Source: Candidatus Coatesiibacteriota bacterium
Lineage (GTDB): Bacteria; RBG-13-66-14; B26-G2; JAUVZD01
Assembly (NCBI GenBank): GCA_030602715.1
Contig: JAUVZD010000002.1
Coordinates: 124,001-188,000 of the forward strand
Reading direction: 5' to 3'
DNA length: 64,000 bases
Made by a program: the position numbers and the translations under genes. Under the pieces are notes generated by a model, which was not told the origin of the DNA, did not search any database, and saw only the letters and a list, made by a program, of their open reading frames with translations. Positions within the stretch are counted from its first letter, which is position 1; each line of letters starts with the position of its first letter. This document shows positions 34,119-43,578 of this stretch, piece after piece.

Positions 34119-37100
34119 GCTGATACCCCTCCAGGGTCATCATCCCCCGCCTGATGTCGTAGGTTATTCCGCTTACCACCAAAGTGACCCTTCTGCCGTC
34201 GCTGGAGGATAGGCACACCTCGTCCAGCAGTTCCACACGATAGTCTATGGGCATCTCAGCCCTGAGGTGGCGTCCGGAGAGCAAAGCGCTGTGGAAGCGC
34301 TCAGCCAGCCACTCCGCCAAAGCCTTGCTTGCGGTGAAGGGCGCTTCTACCACCAGGAGTTCTGCGCCCGCTCCCCGCTCCACTCGCCCCCTGGGATAAT
34401 CCACCCGCACCCGCAAACCGCATCGGTATCTCTCCTCCTCCAGCAGACACAACCGCTCCACATCATAGACAGGGAGAGCGGAGGAACCTACCCTGCCCCG
34501 GCGGTTGGCGACGATTCCATAAGTGGGGCTTGGGGCAAAAACCACCATGTCGGCGCTTTTTGCCAGGGCACAGAGGGAGGAATATACGCCACCGTCCAGT
34601 TCAACCCGGGGGAGGTAACCGGTCCCCTGTGGAGCGAAGCGGGCAAGATTTCCCGCAGGGGATATAATTGCGTGCGGGCGACCCCCCTCCGCCAGGAGCA
34701 GTTGCCGGGCACCTTCCTGACCCACCATCAATTTTCCCAGGTCCACAACCTCCTCGCCATCATAGCGGAGCCATCTGCCACTGCCCTGTTCCAGCGCATA
34801 GACACAGCCGCCGAAGGACAGAAAATGGTCTATGTATAAAGAGCTATGGTAATAGCGATAGGTAAAGCGAAACTCCTCACCGAGATAGCGGGAGTCAAAG
34901 TAGAGCCAAGCCTGGTCAAATTCCTCGCCACGGTCAACGGCTAGATATGCTCTCCCCACGCCCGGAGAGGACCTCACCGGCTCCGCACCCACTTCCTCCA
35001 CCACAAACTCGCTAAAGCCGAGATACAGGCGCAAACTTCCACTGAGGAGGTCACCGTGCGCCAGTGGAACCACCGGCAGGGATTCGCCTTCCTCCAGGTA
35101 GCGAACTGTTCCCCTTTCTCCCACCTGGGTATCCAGAAGCCCTCGTCCCTCCTCCACCTCGCCGGTGTCCGCCGAGCATTCCCAGATGAGGTTTTGAGTT
35201 TCGTCCCCGGAAAGCTTCATCCACCGTCCGCCGTCAGCGAGATAACCCTGCCGTTTCCAGATTGTTTTGCCCAACAGCTCATCCTCCAGCCAATCTTGAA
35301 GCTTCCGCTTGATGTCATCACCCATATACAAAAGGTCCAGATAATCCCGCCACTCATCCTCGGTCATCGTCGGTGGGAAAAGTTCCCCCGGATGGTCCTG
35401 AGCCCAGCGGTGGATCATCCCCCACTGAACCTTCGCCTGTATGCCCACCAGGAAGCAGGTGGTCAGATAACCGGAATAGGGCTCATCCAGGAGAGCTAGA
35501 TTTTTATCCTCCACATAGAGCGTCGCTACCTCACTGACCACATAATCCCGGGGCAGAGGTTCCCCTTCCCCGGCGGCGAGAAGCTCATCACCGAACGGTG
35601 AGAGGCGCAACATATCGCCACCCGAGAGACGGTCGGAGACATCGCCCAGAAAATAGATTCGGGCTGCTTGCCGGTTGCAGGCGAAATAGCCTTCGGGAAC
35701 ATCGCCGGGCTCACTGTCCGTCTCCTCCTTGGGATACTCCACCCCCACAATGCGAAGATTGAGATTTACATAATTTTCGCGGATGCGGCGCAGACTGAGG
35801 TGAAAATCGCCGCCGGATTTGAGCACTTTAGCGCAGAATTCATAGACGCCGTCCTCATCAACCCACAACTCCTTGGTCACCCTTGCAGAAGCAATGTCTA
35901 TCTCCACCAGGCGAGCTTTGCGGTAGATACCACTTATTCCCTGGTTGTCCTCCCTTTCAAAGCTATCTATCGCCGCATAGACATGCTCTCCATGGTGAGA
36001 GAGATAGACGGGTGCATAAGCGGTCAACACCTCCTCTTCTCCTATCCGCAGTATATTCTCAAGAACATCCAGGTCCCAGTGGCAGAAATCCTCCCCTGCC
36101 CCAGGAAACCCCTCACCTTCTGAGAGCATTTGGGGATGATTACAGACGAACGCATCGGCGGAGGGCAGTTCCTGCAGGCAAAACTTCGCTTCTAATGTCA
36201 GCCAGAAGGGACAGGGATTCGGGTTGTGTCTTCCGTCGTCGCCGAAAGGAAGGAGCGAACGGAAGGCATAGAAACCGACATCCAACTCCATCCCGGAGTC
36301 CTCGGTGATCTCCCCAATTTTGCAGGCGATGTAGTCATCCGGCGCCCCCTCAAGCTCATTACGGCGGAAGACCTCCAGCGGGGCTCTGCGCTCATAGCTG
36401 TCGGGGTCATACTCCACCCGCACGGTCATTCGGTGGGGGATAAAGATGTTGGGGGTGAAGTCGGGCTGTCTTACCACATAGACGAAGTATATTGTGTGAG
36501 CAGGAATTTCATGTCTCAGTCCACGGAGTTCTTCAAAATAGATACGGCTTTCGGACTCATCTATGCGGGTGATGGGTCCGACATCGCTTACTTTTATGGG
36601 ATAGACCTCATCTCCGACCACCTTTTTGGTCGCCACCTGCACCCAGTCCCCCACCCTGAACTTGCTCAAATCCTCTGAGTCAACCCTCACATACTTCGTC
36701 CCAACATAAAAGACGGAGCCGATGTTGTGTTCAACAAAGGCAATCGGATGGCAGAAGCCCATGCCGTGCTCCTTATCCCAACAGGGGGAGACGGCACCTA
36801 TCGCCTCAACCACCTGGCGAAGCTGGTTCTCCTCGGTGACGGCGTTGGCGAAGACCAGTTGCTTGCTTTTGACCTTCACCCCCTTATCGTAGAGATGATA
36901 GACATCCATACAGGGGGTGGTAGTCAAAACATAGTCCAGGTTATCAATTATGAAGTGACCGTGGGCGTTGGCTCGGTGAGTAGCTATATCCACATCCGTA
37001 TTGCGGGCACACCCCAAAAGACGGTCACCTGCCGGGTCATAGCGCAGATGAACGATACGGGTCTGTTCATAGTCCTCATAACCCTGAATGGTAGTGAGCA

Positions 37101-37869
37101 AGCCCCAGCGGTTGGTCCCGGCGTTAAAGCTGAGCAGATGGTCATCCACACCGAAGTAGAAAACCCCCCGCTTCTCGTCCCAGGCAAAAGCCTGCGGGCG
37201 CTCACCCTGGTCCCACTCTTTGCCGACCATACCCATTCTGGGGACCGGGTAGTAGTCCCAGAAGGGCTCATCGGTCTCAATCTTCGGGCTATCTATCTCC
37301 CGGTGGGAGATCTTTGCCTGCCTCATCAGGGTATCAGCCAGATCGGCAAAGGGGGTGAAATCGGGAGGACGAACCTCCCCAAAAGCAGTGGAGAAAGCCT
37401 TCGCCGAATCCTCCTCCTCCCAAGCCTTGGCGGCACCGACCAGATGGAGCAGATAGCGCTCAGCACCTGCGCTTGTGTGCTTCTCAATTGAGGTGCTTAT
37501 GCCGGAGAAGAGGACCACCCCCTCACCCCTTCCTCCCGTTAAAGGAGCATCAACGGGGACGCCCACATAGCTTCCCACTAATACCGCCTCCACGCCCCCG
37601 ACTGCGGAAGCGAGAAAATCACCAAGCGATTCCTCCTCATCGCCGATGCGTCCGCAAAGCTCGGCAACTAAGGACCCCACTCCAGCCCTCCCCCGCTCAA
37701 TCTCAAAGCAGAGCTTCACCTCGGAGATAGCAGACAGATAGTGGTGGGCAGGAAACCAGTTGCCGTCCCCCTCTGATGAACCTCGGCGAGCAAGCCACAG
37801 GGTAAAAAGCGGTGCCGGTCGCTGGGGCTTTTTGAAAATCTCCTGCATCTTCTGGGAGAGGATGCGCAT
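34090..37869 (-). CDS. Large phage tail hub/tip protein
   Basis: 1259 residues, the largest gene of the cassette, following the tape measure by 3 nt. No catalytic motif recognised. The N-terminal 250 residues look like a tail-associated structural domain; the middle alternates beta-rich stretches (FYFGVDDHLLSFNAGTNRWG has a propeller-like look); the last ~100 residues (LRVRVDYPRG, LLVVEAPFTASKALAEWLAERF, VSGITYDIRRGMMTLEGYQL) resemble hub proteins. Assigned by order and size. Confidence 0.65.
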   Translation of the reverse strand: MRILSQKMQEIFKKPQRPAPLFTLWLARRGSSEGDGNWFPAHHYLSAISEVKLCFEIERGRAGVGSLVAELCGRIGDEEESLGDFLASAVGGVEAVLVGSYVGVPVDAPLTGGRGEGVVLFSGISTSIEKHTSAGAERYLLHLVGAAKAWEEEDSAKAFSTAFGEVRPPDFTPFADLADTLMRQAKISHREIDSPKIETDEPFWDYYPVPRMGMVGKEWDQGERPQAFAWDEKRGVFYFGVDDHLLSFNAGTNRWGLLTTIQGYEDYEQTRIVHLRYDPAGDRLLGCARNTDVDIATHRANAHGHFIIDNLDYVLTTTPCMDVYHLYDKGVKVKSKQLVFANAVTEENQLRQVVEAIGAVSPCWDKEHGMGFCHPIAFVEHNIGSVFYVGTKYVRVDSEDLSKFRVGDWVQVATKKVVGDEVYPIKVSDVGPITRIDESESRIYFEELRGLRHEIPAHTIYFVYVVRQPDFTPNIFIPHRMTVRVEYDPDSYERRAPLEVFRRNELEGAPDDYIACKIGEITEDSGMELDVGFYAFRSLLPFGDDGRHNPNPCPFWLTLEAKFCLQELPSADAFVCNHPQMLSEGEGFPGAGEDFCHWDLDVLENILRIGEEEVLTAYAPVYLSHHGEHVYAAIDSFEREDNQGISGIYRKARLVEIDIASARVTKELWVDEDGVYEFCAKVLKSGGDFHLSLRRIRENYVNLNLRIVGVEYPKEETDSEPGDVPEGYFACNRQAARIYFLGDVSDRLSGGDMLRLSPFGDELLAAGEGEPLPRDYVVSEVATLYVEDKNLALLDEPYSGYLTTCFLVGIQAKVQWGMIHRWAQDHPGELFPPTMTEDEWRDYLDLLYMGDDIKRKLQDWLEDELLGKTIWKRQGYLADGGRWMKLSGDETQNLIWECSADTGEVEEGRGLLDTQVGERGTVRYLEEGESLPVVPLAHGDLLSGSLRLYLGFSEFVVEEVGAEPVRSSPGVGRAYLAVDRGEEFDQAWLYFDSRYLGEEFRFTYRYYHSSLYIDHFLSFGGCVYALEQGSGRWLRYDGEEVVDLGKLMVGQEGARQLLLAEGGRPHAIISPAGNLARFAPQGTGYLPRVELDGGVYSSLCALAKSADMVVFAPSPTYGIVANRRGRVGSSALPVYDVERLCLLEEERYRCGLRVRVDYPRGRVERGAGAELLVVEAPFTASKALAEWLAERFHSALLSGRHLRAEMPIDYRVELLDEVCLSSSDGRRVTLVVSGITYDIRRGMMTLEGYQLEGEGRGQL

Positions 37870-37872
37870 GGT

Positions 37873-38550
37873 CTAGTCCCCGCCTCCAGACGGAATAATC
37901 TCCGCCAAGCGCTTCAGGCTGTGTCGGCGCCCCCGCTCGGCGGCTTCATAGACCACCCGGTCCAGGTCGGCGCCACCGACCAGACTGCGGGTCATATCAA
38001 TATGAATAGGACTCTCATTGATTACAATCTGGCTTGGTGAGGTTTGCATCATACGCTCGGGGAGTCTATCAAGAGGAATGATAAGTTCGTCGGTGAACCT
38101 CTCGCCGATGACGGCGGGAAGACCTCTCTCCGTTCCCCGCACCAGTCCCCCCTCCTGCAAGAAGGGCAGGAAGGAAAAAAGTCCACCGAGAAAACCCCAG
38201 AAACCTCCACCTCCGCCACCAAATGCGGACATGATAGTGGAGATCATATTGTTGACCAGGTCCATCGCCTGGTTCAATAGATGGCTTGAAAAACCCTCAA
38301 AGTGGCGAGTTAGTGCCTGCATGCGAGAGAGAACGCCTCCGGTCAGGTCGGAGACCTGGTGGTCCATTTTACTGATAGCTCTGAAAGCCTCACTTATCTG
38401 AGTGCTTACCGCTCGCTGGCTGCGGGATGCGGTGCTGGAGAGGGATTCAAAACTCCGCTCCACTTGCCTGAGCAAGCGAAGCTCCTCCAACAACTGCCGT
38501 CGGTGGTCTCTGCCCATTCCTCCGGAACTACTGCCCTTTTTCCCAGCCAT
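37873..38550 (-). CDS. Very short tape-measure-like tail protein
   Basis: 225 residues. An N-terminal coiled coil (RQLLEELRLLRQVERSFESL), a central amphipathic/hydrophobic segment (GGGGGGFWGFLGGLFSFLPFL), then the sequence pattern found at the C-terminus of many tape measures (LQEGGLVRGTERGLPAVIGERFTDELIIPL). It lies directly after the tail-assembly chaperone frames, the standard place. At ~0.15 nm per residue the tail would be only about 30 nm. Confidence 0.7.
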   Translation of the reverse strand: MAGKKGSSSGGMGRDHRRQLLEELRLLRQVERSFESLSSTASRSQRAVSTQISEAFRAISKMDHQVSDLTGGVLSRMQALTRHFEGFSSHLLNQAMDLVNNMISTIMSAFGGGGGGFWGFLGGLFSFLPFLQEGGLVRGTERGLPAVIGERFTDELIIPLDRLPERMMQTSPSQIVINESPIHIDMTRSLVGGADLDRVVYEAAERGRRHSLKRLAEIIPSGGGD

Positions 38551-38561
38551 CTTATCTCCCT

Positions 38562-39186
38562 TTATCTGCCACTGAATTTACCCGCTTGGTCAAAAGAATC
38601 CCTCTGACCGACCGTTCGCCCCTCCCTCAAGCGCCGCTCATCCGCCACCCTCTCGCTCAGGGCGATACGAGCCCGGATGAGGGTATGGAGGTTAATCACA
38701 TTCATCGTTTTAGTTACCTCGTTGAAGGTCAGCCCTGGAAAGAGGGAGAGGGCAAGCGCCGCCACCTCCGCCTCAGTGAGCATCCCGCCCGGCTTTGAAG
38801 CCCTGTGCCCCGGCTTCTGCCGGGGTTTGTCGGAACCGGGCTCATTTTTTTCCCCCCAGCAGGGAGAACATCTCCTGCAGACAAGCGACATATTTGGGCA
38901 GGTCATCTGCGGAAATCTCCCTCCCCAGTTCAGCCAGCTCCTGCGGTGAGGGTGGGTTATCCGCCACCTGCAGGATACAGTCCTCCTCCTGATGGCGCAG
39001 GACCCAGATGGTGGTGAGCAGAGAGTAAAGCTCATCGTCCTCCCCCCCTAGAGTGAGCACCTTGATCGCCGAGAGGGCGTTCAGGTTGGGCAGGGGAAGG
39101 GAGACGCCTTCTACGGTCACCGTCTTGCGGGAGAGGTTGAGGGCACTTCGGGAGTGTTTTCTCCTGCCCTTGTTAAAAAGTCCCAT
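38562..39186 (-). CDS. Tail assembly chaperones, with probable -2 programmed frameshift (G and G-T)
   Basis: Frame 1 runs 39186-38842 (114 residues, ends SLLGGKK). Frame 2 is open from 39035 to 38562 and its unique part (KNEPGSDKPRQKPGHR, then LTEAEVAALALSLFPGLTFNEV) continues past frame 1's stop. The frames join at GGGGGGAAAAAAATGA (minus strand, 38857-38842): frame 1 reads GGA AAA AAA TGA, frame 2 reads GAA AAA AAT GAG, which needs a -2 (or +1) shift. Tail chaperones upstream of tape measures are classically expressed this way; phage Mu is the known -2 case. Fused product is about 208 residues. Confidence 0.78.
38845..38857 (-). promoter_or_regulatory. Slippery sequence of the tail chaperone genes
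   Basis: G6-A7 on the minus strand, immediately before TGA of the short frame. A -2 slip lets tRNA-Lys re-pair perfectly with AAA. Confidence 0.7.
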
Positions 39187-39206
39187 ACGAACTCACCTCA
39201 GAACGC

Positions 39207-39923
39207 CTAAGGCATATAAAGGGTGATGTCCCCGGCGGTGATGTTTTCCAGGGCGAAATCAAAGCCGAAGCGACCGTATTCCCCGACAGAAGCCCCGAGG
39301 TTGAGGGGGCTGGTGCGCACACAACGCTCGGCGACCAGGACCAGATCACCACTCTCCTCTTCAGCAATATCGTAGAGATTGAGGGAGCCAACCAGCTTAA
39401 AACGGCTGGGCAAACCCTGGGGAGCCAGCACTATCTTTGAGCCGGAGGAGGGGTCGCTGTAGAAGTAACTGACATAGATAGTCTTACCGCCGTCCTCAGA
39501 GCTGAAGGTGAGGGTGTAGTCGGTGATGGAATATTCAGCGGACGAGGGCGAGGTGGCGACCCGCCGGAATTTCGTTCCGTCAGAGCCCATGACCACCTCG
39601 GTGGCGCCTAAATTGGCTTGATGGTCCAGGTCAACGGTATATGGCGACTCATCGGGGATGGTGTGGGATTCACTGACCACCCTGCGCACGGTGCCCTGTT
39701 CAGCCCCCGCACCCAGAAGCGATGCCAAGAGTTCAGCGGATAGGTCAAACCAGGTCAACCTTCCAGTTACCGGCATACCTACGGGGACATAGTATCTGCC
39801 GGCGATATCACCCCGGGGTATGCTGAGCACATCCAAGCCGAAAATTATTTGAAGCTCGCCGTAGTCCAGAAAGGGCAGACCCCCGCTGGCGTCAAGAATT
39901 ACGCCCTTACCTATCAGTTTCAT
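39207..39923 (-). CDS. Phage major-tail/tube-like protein
   Basis: 238 residues, predicted all-beta (EYSITDYTLTFSSEDGGKTIYVSYFY, SRFKLVGSLNLYDIAEEESGDLVLVAERCV, GRFGFDFALENITAGDITLY). The FKLxGxLxLYD...GxFGFDFxLEN pattern is like siphovirus tail-tube proteins. Lies between the gp36-like connector and the chaperone genes, the standard tube position. No tail-sheath gene is present, so a non-contractile tail is inferred. Confidence 0.65.
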   Translation of the reverse strand: MKLIGKGVILDASGGLPFLDYGELQIIFGLDVLSIPRGDIAGRYYVPVGMPVTGRLTWFDLSAELLASLLGAGAEQGTVRRVVSESHTIPDESPYTVDLDHQANLGATEVVMGSDGTKFRRVATSPSSAEYSITDYTLTFSSEDGGKTIYVSYFYSDPSSGSKIVLAPQGLPSRFKLVGSLNLYDIAEEESGDLVLVAERCVRTSPLNLGASVGEYGRFGFDFALENITAGDITLYMP

Positions 39924-39976
39924 AGATTCTCCTTATAATCTCAGAACCAACACACATATCATAATTGCAAACCAGC

Positions 39977-40420
39977 TCACTCATCGTCCTTTGGGAGCAG
40001 GACCTCTTCCGGGGCAAAGAACTGGCTTCTGGAGATCTCCCCCCGGTGCAAGGACTGGCGGCGGACCTCAATGGGAATGAGCGCCTGACCGTCTGCTCCG
40101 GGGATGAGGATTCTTCCGGCGGAAAGCTCTCCTAAAAGCTCCATCGCCCGGCTGACTAAAACGCCAGCCAGCTCACTTACCACGGGGACATCGCTACCAT
40201 AAACATTCTCCAGAAGAAGACCGCAAGCAAGGTCCATACAGATATACTGGATAAGGTTCCCGGCTTCCTCCGGCAGGGGAACTTTAAAGCGGGAGGCGAC
40301 CTCGCCGTCAATCAGCGATACCGCCTGGGCGATGAAGCCGGCGACCACATCGTCGTCGCGCACCTCGGCGGTTATGAGGGGAAGCCTTTCACGAACCTGA
40401 GCGACGGTGCAATATGCCAT
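39977..40420 (-). CDS. Mu gp36-like (DUF1320) head-tail connector
   Basis: 147 residues beginning MAYCTVAQVRERLPL, the typical DUF1320 start, followed by QAVSLIDGEVASRFKVPLPEEAGNLIQYICMDLACGLLLENVYG. In Mu-like phages it follows gp35 and forms part of the head-tail interface. Order here is the same. Confidence 0.85.
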   Translation of the reverse strand: MAYCTVAQVRERLPLITAEVRDDDVVAGFIAQAVSLIDGEVASRFKVPLPEEAGNLIQYICMDLACGLLLENVYGSDVPVVSELAGVLVSRAMELLGELSAGRILIPGADGQALIPIEVRRQSLHRGEISRSQFFAPEEVLLPKDDE

Positions 40421-40681
40421 CTAGGATTCCTCCCGGTCTTTGTATTCCGGTTTAGCAGAAAAAGCTTCGGCTTTAGAGGAGGTAGTGCGCACACTCCGCT
40501 TTCTGGCAGCGGACTTCTTTCGCGACACGCGCTCGGCGACCTCCTCAACCACTATCCACTCATCCTTTCTAAGTTCTTCGGAAACCTCCTCCACCACCTG
40601 GGGATGATGACTTACAATGATTCCGCCGCGCCTGCGCTGTCTATAGGGAAAGCGGGGATGGAGATAGACCTTGTAGGGCAT
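40421..40681 (-). CDS. Mu gp35-like small head protein
   Basis: 86 residues, basic and arginine-rich (PYRQRRRGGIIVSHHPQVV, LRKDEWIVVEEV). Directly abuts the gp36-like gene and lies between capsid and gp36, exactly gp35's place in Mu. The R-R-x-G-I ... L-x-x-D-x-x-I-V-V-E pattern supports homology with HI1506/gp35 but identity is moderate. The 185 nt upstream of it contain no gene. Confidence 0.6.
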   Translation of the reverse strand: MPYKVYLHPRFPYRQRRRGGIIVSHHPQVVEEVSEELRKDEWIVVEEVAERVSRKKSAARKRSVRTTSSKAEAFSAKPEYKDREES

Positions 40682-40866
40682 CGCATTCTCCTAGTCTGGG
40701 ATTTCTGTGGGGACGGGGCAGAGCGCTCACCTACAGCCTGGCATCAACGATGTATTTTGTAAGCCGCCTGGGAGTGCCTTTTCAGGGGAGCATCCACCTG
40801 GTGGGTCTGCATCCACCCTACTCCCCGCCCCTCACAATAATAAAGAGCAAAGGTCAGCCCGAGTAA

Positions 40867-41766
40867 CTACTCGGAGACCTGATTGCCGTAGGCAAACTGC
40901 CACATACCCAAGCCCACATTGTAGCGGGCATCGGCGCCGTAGATGAACTCCCGGCGCATAAAACCGCGCTCGGAGTTATCCTCCAGGGCGGAGAAAGTAA
41001 CCTCCTTGCGCATCTGCAGTATCACCGGCTTGACCGCCCGCTTGGTGCATATCAGGAACCAGTTGCTGGATGAGCCGAGATAGGGACTGACGATGAGCTC
41101 GGCGGAGCCCTTCCAGGGGTTTGCTGCGTTACCCTCACCGAAGGCGGGATAGAAGTCGGAGTTCAGAATCTGGCGTGCGGTCTCCTCCAGCTCCGGAGGA
41201 ACGAGCAAGGTGTCGGGGACGATGCCCATAACCTTACCCCGGTCGTCGTTGAAGTTCATCATAGACGCCCGGGCGGCGCCGTAATTCTCTGCGGAGAGGA
41301 CAGCGGTTCCCTTATTGGATTGGGTTCCCCCGCCTCCGGCGGGGTGGTCGGTGTCAAAGAAGTTCTGTCCGTCATAGCAGAGGGTGGTGAATCCCGCCCC
41401 GAGAAGACTGAAGACCAACTGGTCAATGTGGCGGGCTCCCTCCTCGCCCATAGCTGTTACCCGAGCCTTGATCTGTCCATACTGGTCGTCATCCAGGGCG
41501 TTGCGGTCCACGCTGATGGAGAGCTCCCAGTTCTTGTTCTCAATGGTGAAGTCGTGCTCTATCAAGCCCCGGGGCAATCTCTCATCCTCCCACTCACGCA
41601 TAGCCGGCAGAGCGCCGAGCCAACCGTAGGTCTCCTTATCCTTGACCGAGGGGACAATGGTGGCAACCTGCTGGTAGTAGGTGGGGGCGTTCTTGTAAGC
41701 CTCAAAGAAGATGGTCTTCAAGCCGGCTTCCAAAAGAGTGCTGATGTCGCTGGCAACGATAGTCAT
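40867..41766 (-). CDS. Mu gpT-like major capsid protein
   Basis: 299 residues, standard length for Mu-like T. Family landmarks: an N-terminal FFEAYKNAPTYYQQVATIVPS-type segment (split here by reading), LPRGLIEHDFTIENKNWELSISVDRNALDDDQ, NFFDTDHP, TLLVPPELEETARQIL and a terminal RREFIYGADARYNVGLGMWQFAYG. A GC palindrome (41327-41344) sits exactly after NFFDTDHP and encodes AGGGGTQ. Confidence 0.9.
   Translation of the reverse strand: MTIVASDISTLLEAGLKTIFFEAYKNAPTYYQQVATIVPSVKDKETYGWLGALPAMREWEDERLPRGLIEHDFTIENKNWELSISVDRNALDDDQYGQIKARVTAMGEEGARHIDQLVFSLLGAGFTTLCYDGQNFFDTDHPAGGGGTQSNKGTAVLSAENYGAARASMMNFNDDRGKVMGIVPDTLLVPPELEETARQILNSDFYPAFGEGNAANPWKGSAELIVSPYLGSSSNWFLICTKRAVKPVILQMRKEVTFSALEDNSERGFMRREFIYGADARYNVGLGMWQFAYGNQVSE
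41327..41344. repeat. GC palindrome inside the capsid gene
   Basis: CCCCCGCC-tc-cGGCGGGG, in frame. Confidence 0.8.
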
Positions 41767-41777
41767 CGTATCTCACC

Positions 41778-42188
41778 TCACTTTACCTGGGTGTCTATGC
41801 GGGTGCGGACATGGGATGAATCCGGGACCTCAACCACATAACCAGCGGGGATGGAGTTGGTGGTGGAGGAAGCGACGGTCTGGTCGTCGGAGATATACAT
41901 AATGTCGCCGACATCCCCCTGAGCTGAGGAGTCCTTGGCGTAGAGGAAACTTCCCGTTTTGAGCACCCGGACCCTACGGTCGCCGTCACTTCCGGTGGAG
42001 TTATTGCACTCCTCATAGGCTACACCGACGAATATATAGTCGGCGGTATCAGCGCCGGGGACGGCGTAGCCGGAGCTGTTGACGCAGACCAGGGCACCCT
42101 TGTAGATGTGGGTGGATGAAGCCACCGGATAGCTGACCAGAGCGCCGGCTTTTCCCTGGGCGTCATAGTTTTCAGTCAGTGCACTCAT
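41778..42188 (-). CDS. DUF2190-like capsid decoration protein
   Basis: 136 residues: SALTENYDAQGKAGALVSYPVASSTHIYKGALV, then the beta-rich FVGVAYEECNNSTGSDGDRRVRV and VEVPDSSHVRTRI. This is the DUF2190 pattern of head fibre/decoration proteins near the capsid gene. Confidence 0.75.
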   Translation of the reverse strand: MSALTENYDAQGKAGALVSYPVASSTHIYKGALVCVNSSGYAVPGADTADYIFVGVAYEECNNSTGSDGDRRVRVLKTGSFLYAKDSSAQGDVGDIMYISDDQTVASSTTNSIPAGYVVEVPDSSHVRTRIDTQVK

Positions 42189-42330
42189 CTATCACCTCTT
42201 TGAGTTGAACTGTGTGCAAAAAAACCTCCTTCAATATATTCTAATTTGCAAGACATTTGTTTAGCAAAATGCTGACAACTTACCCAAAAAGAAGCCCGTA
42301 TGCAAAGATCGGGGTTGTAAAAATACCGGG

Positions 42331-43563
42331 CTAATCGGTGGTGCGGTAGCGGAGGTATGCCTCCTCCTCAATTCCCAGCTTGGCGAGCATCTCCCGCTCC
42401 AGGTCGGTCATTTCGCCCCCGATTGGGGGCAGGTGGCTTTCACCCAAGCGGGTGTGGCGGGAAAAATCCACAATGCGGGGTAGCTCCTCCAAAGCCTCCA
42501 GGACCGCCGAAACCGCATCGCTTCCGCCAGCTTCCAACTGCAAACTGGGCAAAGAGAATCCCTCCAGCAAGGGATATAGCTTCCTTGCGGTCGCCGGGGT
42601 GATTCGCCCCTCAGCGAGGAGTGCCTCCAGACGTGCCTGCCAATCCGCTAAAGAGCGGCGGGTCATCTCGGTAGCCTCGTCTATCTTATCGCCGGGTTCC
42701 TCCTCCGGCTTCTCCCCCGCCTTGGCGGGGGGGAGCTCGCCTGCCTCCCATAGAGCGGACAGCAGGGCAAGTTTGATATCCTTCGCCAACTGCTCGCCCA
42801 GACCCAACTTGGGCAGGGTCTCCAGAGCCTCAATTACCTCGTCTATCAAAAGGTTACCCTGCTCATCATAGATGATGAAATAGCCGATTCCGCTCTCCTC
42901 ATCCCAATAAGCGTAGCGGGCTTTATCTACCTTCCCCGCCCCGCCAGAGGCGGGGGCGGGGTCCTCACCTATGCCGACCTCGTCGCGCCCGTTCTCATTC
43001 TCTAAATTCATAATCACCTCCCTATGGGAAAGTTCTATAAACGGTCCTTGCCCGGCGATGTGGGGGTCAACGGTGAGGGCAACATGGCGGATGAACTCCG
43101 GCCAGGTGCGCCCCTCGCTGTCGGTGAAGTCAAACTCTATGCCCAGGGAGACATCGGCGATGGTTCCCTGGCGGATGCGCTCGGCGGTCTCCGCATCGGT
43201 GATGCGCAACACAGCACACAAAGCGTCATCCTCTATGAAGAGCTCCTCCACCCAGCCGGCGTTGTCCCTGGTGTCCATACTGTGCCGATGGGGCACCCAC
43301 ACCTTGGTTCCACTGTGGCGAAATGCGGACACCCAGCCCTCCAGACGGGTGCGATCAACTACGAAAGTGCGCTCCGCCCCGCCATCGGCGGGGGTGGGAT
43401 GGGGGTAGGTGCCGGTGCGTATCAGCTCCTTCCTGAAGCGAGTCGGTCTCTTAGAGAGTTCAAAGAATCCGTTCCTTCCACTCGCTTGGTCCTGACTGGG
43501 GGATCTCTCTTTCATAATCCTTCCGGGTTTGGTTTCCATTTCCATGATTGGACCAATATACAA
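42331..43563 (-). CDS. Mu I-like prohead protease/scaffold protein
   Basis: 410 residues. N-terminal half: GWVSAFRHSGTKVWVPHRHSMDTRDNAGWVEELFIEDDALCAVLRI and a later DVSLGIEFDF, EFIRHVALTVDPHIAGQGPFI, the pattern of Mu-like I proteases. C-terminal half is acidic and helical, probably the scaffold. An additional in-frame ATG lies a few codons into the gene. Two GC palindromes (42714-42733 and 42934-42961) encode LPPAKAGEKP and PAPASGGAG between the halves, i.e. in flexible linkers. Confidence 0.82.
   Translation of the reverse strand: MYIGPIMEMETKPGRIMKERSPSQDQASGRNGFFELSKRPTRFRKELIRTGTYPHPTPADGGAERTFVVDRTRLEGWVSAFRHSGTKVWVPHRHSMDTRDNAGWVEELFIEDDALCAVLRITDAETAERIRQGTIADVSLGIEFDFTDSEGRTWPEFIRHVALTVDPHIAGQGPFIELSHREVIMNLENENGRDEVGIGEDPAPASGGAGKVDKARYAYWDEESGIGYFIIYDEQGNLLIDEVIEALETLPKLGLGEQLAKDIKLALLSALWEAGELPPAKAGEKPEEEPGDKIDEATEMTRRSLADWQARLEALLAEGRITPATARKLYPLLEGFSLPSLQLEAGGSDAVSAVLEALEELPRIVDFSRHTRLGESHLPPIGGEMTDLEREMLAKLGIEEEAYLRYRTTD
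42714..42733. repeat. GC palindrome inside the protease/scaffold gene (copy a)
   Basis: CCCCCGCC-tt-GGCGGGGGGG, in frame. Confidence 0.8.
42934..42961. repeat. GC palindrome inside the protease/scaffold gene (copy b)
   Basis: CCCCGCCCCGCC-aga-GGCGGGGGCGGGG, nested version, in frame. Confidence 0.8.
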
Positions 43564-43578
43564 TCACATATCTTAAAA

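Noticed and set aside
36727-37491. 254-codon plus-strand ORF opposite the tail hub
   Set aside because: Overlaps one continuous conserved minus-strand gene; no site or known domain.
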